A stretch of 64,000 bases of DNA from Owenia fusiformis (lineage: Eukaryota > Annelida > Polychaeta > Sabellida > Oweniidae): contig CAIIXF020000009.1 in assembly GCA_903813345.2 (NCBI GenBank), positions 24,402,740 to 24,466,739 on the forward strand, given 5' to 3'. Below are positions 63,050 to 64,000 of the stretch, piece after piece. The translations under genes and the position numbers were made by a program. Within the stretch, counting starts at the first letter, position 1, and the number at the start of each line of letters is the position of its first letter. The notes under the pieces are model-generated. The model saw only the letters and a program-made list of their open reading frames with translations, ran no database searches and was not told where the DNA came from.

Positions 63050-64000
63050 CATCATTGTATATATACAGTTCCTAGGATCACTTTAAGAATAAAATCGTCA
63101 TTGATTACATTCAGATTACCCCTAGCTAAATTGAGTAAGGGTTTTCTAACATCAGTAAAAGCTGGACAAGTAATCAAGAAATGCTTAACACAAATCTCTT
63201 TCGTTAAGATCACAAAAGATACAGATTTCTGATAAATTTGTGTCACTCTCACGGGTCTACTGTTAAAATATGTCGAGGATAATAATTTGACCATCATTTT
63301 ACAGAGGTAAAATACATTGGGGTTATCTTTTACGATCACCCACCATACATTTGGTTTTAGCAGGGTTTTCACTAGGCTTTTAGACTCCGGAGATTCTCTT
63401 CTAATGTCTTAAAACCCTCTTGCTCCAGAGTCTAATAGCTTTTCCAGAGTCTAAAGTGTTTTTTCTGGAGTCTAATTTTACATTTTTGTCACATTATTTG
63501 TGGTAAAACTCTTGAAAAAATACATAAAACTGGATACAAACAAGGAATAGGAAGTCAGAAACCTTTTAGAAATAAATATTGGGATTAGAATAGCAATATC
63601 ATCTTAAGAAGTATGTTAAAAAGTATACTAATAGGATATCTCTGATCTCACATGGGGGAGAAGTAGTCACGATACCGCAAAAAAAGTAGTCACAATACCG
63701 CCAAACATCCAGGGTCTAAAAATTTCCTGGTGAGAACCCTGTTTAGGATAGACATCAATCCCGTTTAGATTTTTATACATTAATGATGATAAAACAGTAC
63801 AATAATTGTGAAAACTCTTGACACATCCGTAGACTACAGTTCTAAATTCTTGTTTTGAAGGAATTTCTGCATTAAAAATCATGTTCTTAACATAGTCTAT
63901 TATATGAGGTTGTACTGCACAACAGTATCCCACATTTGAGATAATGGAGATTTCAGACCTTGAGAAGGTGATTTTAAATACATCATCCATATTAACCTTT
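63050..64000 (-). mobile_element. LINE 3'-end fragment split by a MITE
   Basis: Minus-strand reading from 63990 (MDDVFKITFSRSEISIISN, ending SLMYKNLNGIDVYPK at 63747) stops at the MITE. Beyond it NVWWVIVKDNPNVFYL and CVKHFLITCPAFTDVRKPLL (about 63180) look like the C-terminal knuckle region of a non-LTR retrotransposon ORF. No RT catalytic box is inside the window, so the family is uncertain. Confidence 0.55.
63361..63741. mobile_element. 381-bp MITE, CAGGG ends, 5-bp duplication TTTAG
   Basis: The left end CAGGGTTTTCACTAGGCTTT and the right end (inverse of CAGGGTTCTCACCAGGAAAT) are flanked by TTTAG at 63356-63360 and 63742-63746. The interior repeats CCAGAGTCTAA-type text. It is inserted in a minus-strand LINE fragment. 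Confidence 0.78.

Overview
The window looks like nuclear DNA of an AT-rich, repeat-loaded invertebrate animal, probably marine. It has GT-AG introns, three recognisable animal gene families, non-LTR retrotransposons, Tc1/mariner-type and hAT-like inverted-repeat elements and many minisatellites. I see no bacterial operon, CRISPR array, rRNA or intact tRNA gene. The phylum cannot be fixed by eye; a spiralian, ambulacrarian or cephalochordate would all fit.

Four spliced protein genes can be assembled exon by exon with matching splice phases. (1) 538-24773, minus: the extracellular N-terminal part of a GABA-B-type (class C) receptor, seven exons all joined in phase 0; the gene runs off the left edge. 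(2) 33134-50290, plus: a complete prolyl 4-hydroxylase alpha subunit, 11 exons, 516 aa, all catalytic residues present. (3) 42223-46425, minus: a two-exon, membrane-anchored, bacterial-looking SAM-dependent methyltransferase (264 aa) nested inside intron 8 of gene 2 on the opposite strand. (4) 53228-61937, minus: an SPSB3 orthologue (SPRY plus SOCS box, six exons, 583 aa) with an unusually long, disordered, NLS-bearing C-terminus. Genes 1 and 2 diverge from the 24.8-33.1 kb region; genes 2 and 4 converge on 50.3-53.2 kb.

Region by region. 0.5-24.8 kb is receptor exons separated by introns holding a 31-bp and a 30/60-bp minisatellite, a large foldback structure (5.5-9.35 kb) with a small MULE-like insertion, a nearly intact LINE (12.6-15.9 kb), palindromic MITEs and a decayed mariner-like element (21.1-22.6 kb). 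25.2-30.4 kb is a 184-bp tandem array split by a 4.1-kb long-terminal-inverted-repeat element. 30.4-33.1 kb has a 55-bp array. 33.1-50.3 kb is gene 2, whose introns hold a foldback MITE, a second LINE, gene 3 (itself with a minisatellite-filled intron) and a third LINE with a MITE nested in it. 50.3-53.2 kb is gene-poor. 53.2-61.9 kb is SPSB3, whose introns hold at least four small transposons with visible target-site duplications. 62-64 kb holds a palindrome and a LINE fragment split by a MITE.

The genes do not form an obvious pathway. The P4H subunit and the methyltransferase would both act in the secretory pathway (ER lumen and probably Golgi). The best candidate for something under-described is the nested methyltransferase, whose closest resemblance by eye is to bacterial sugar O-methyltransferases.
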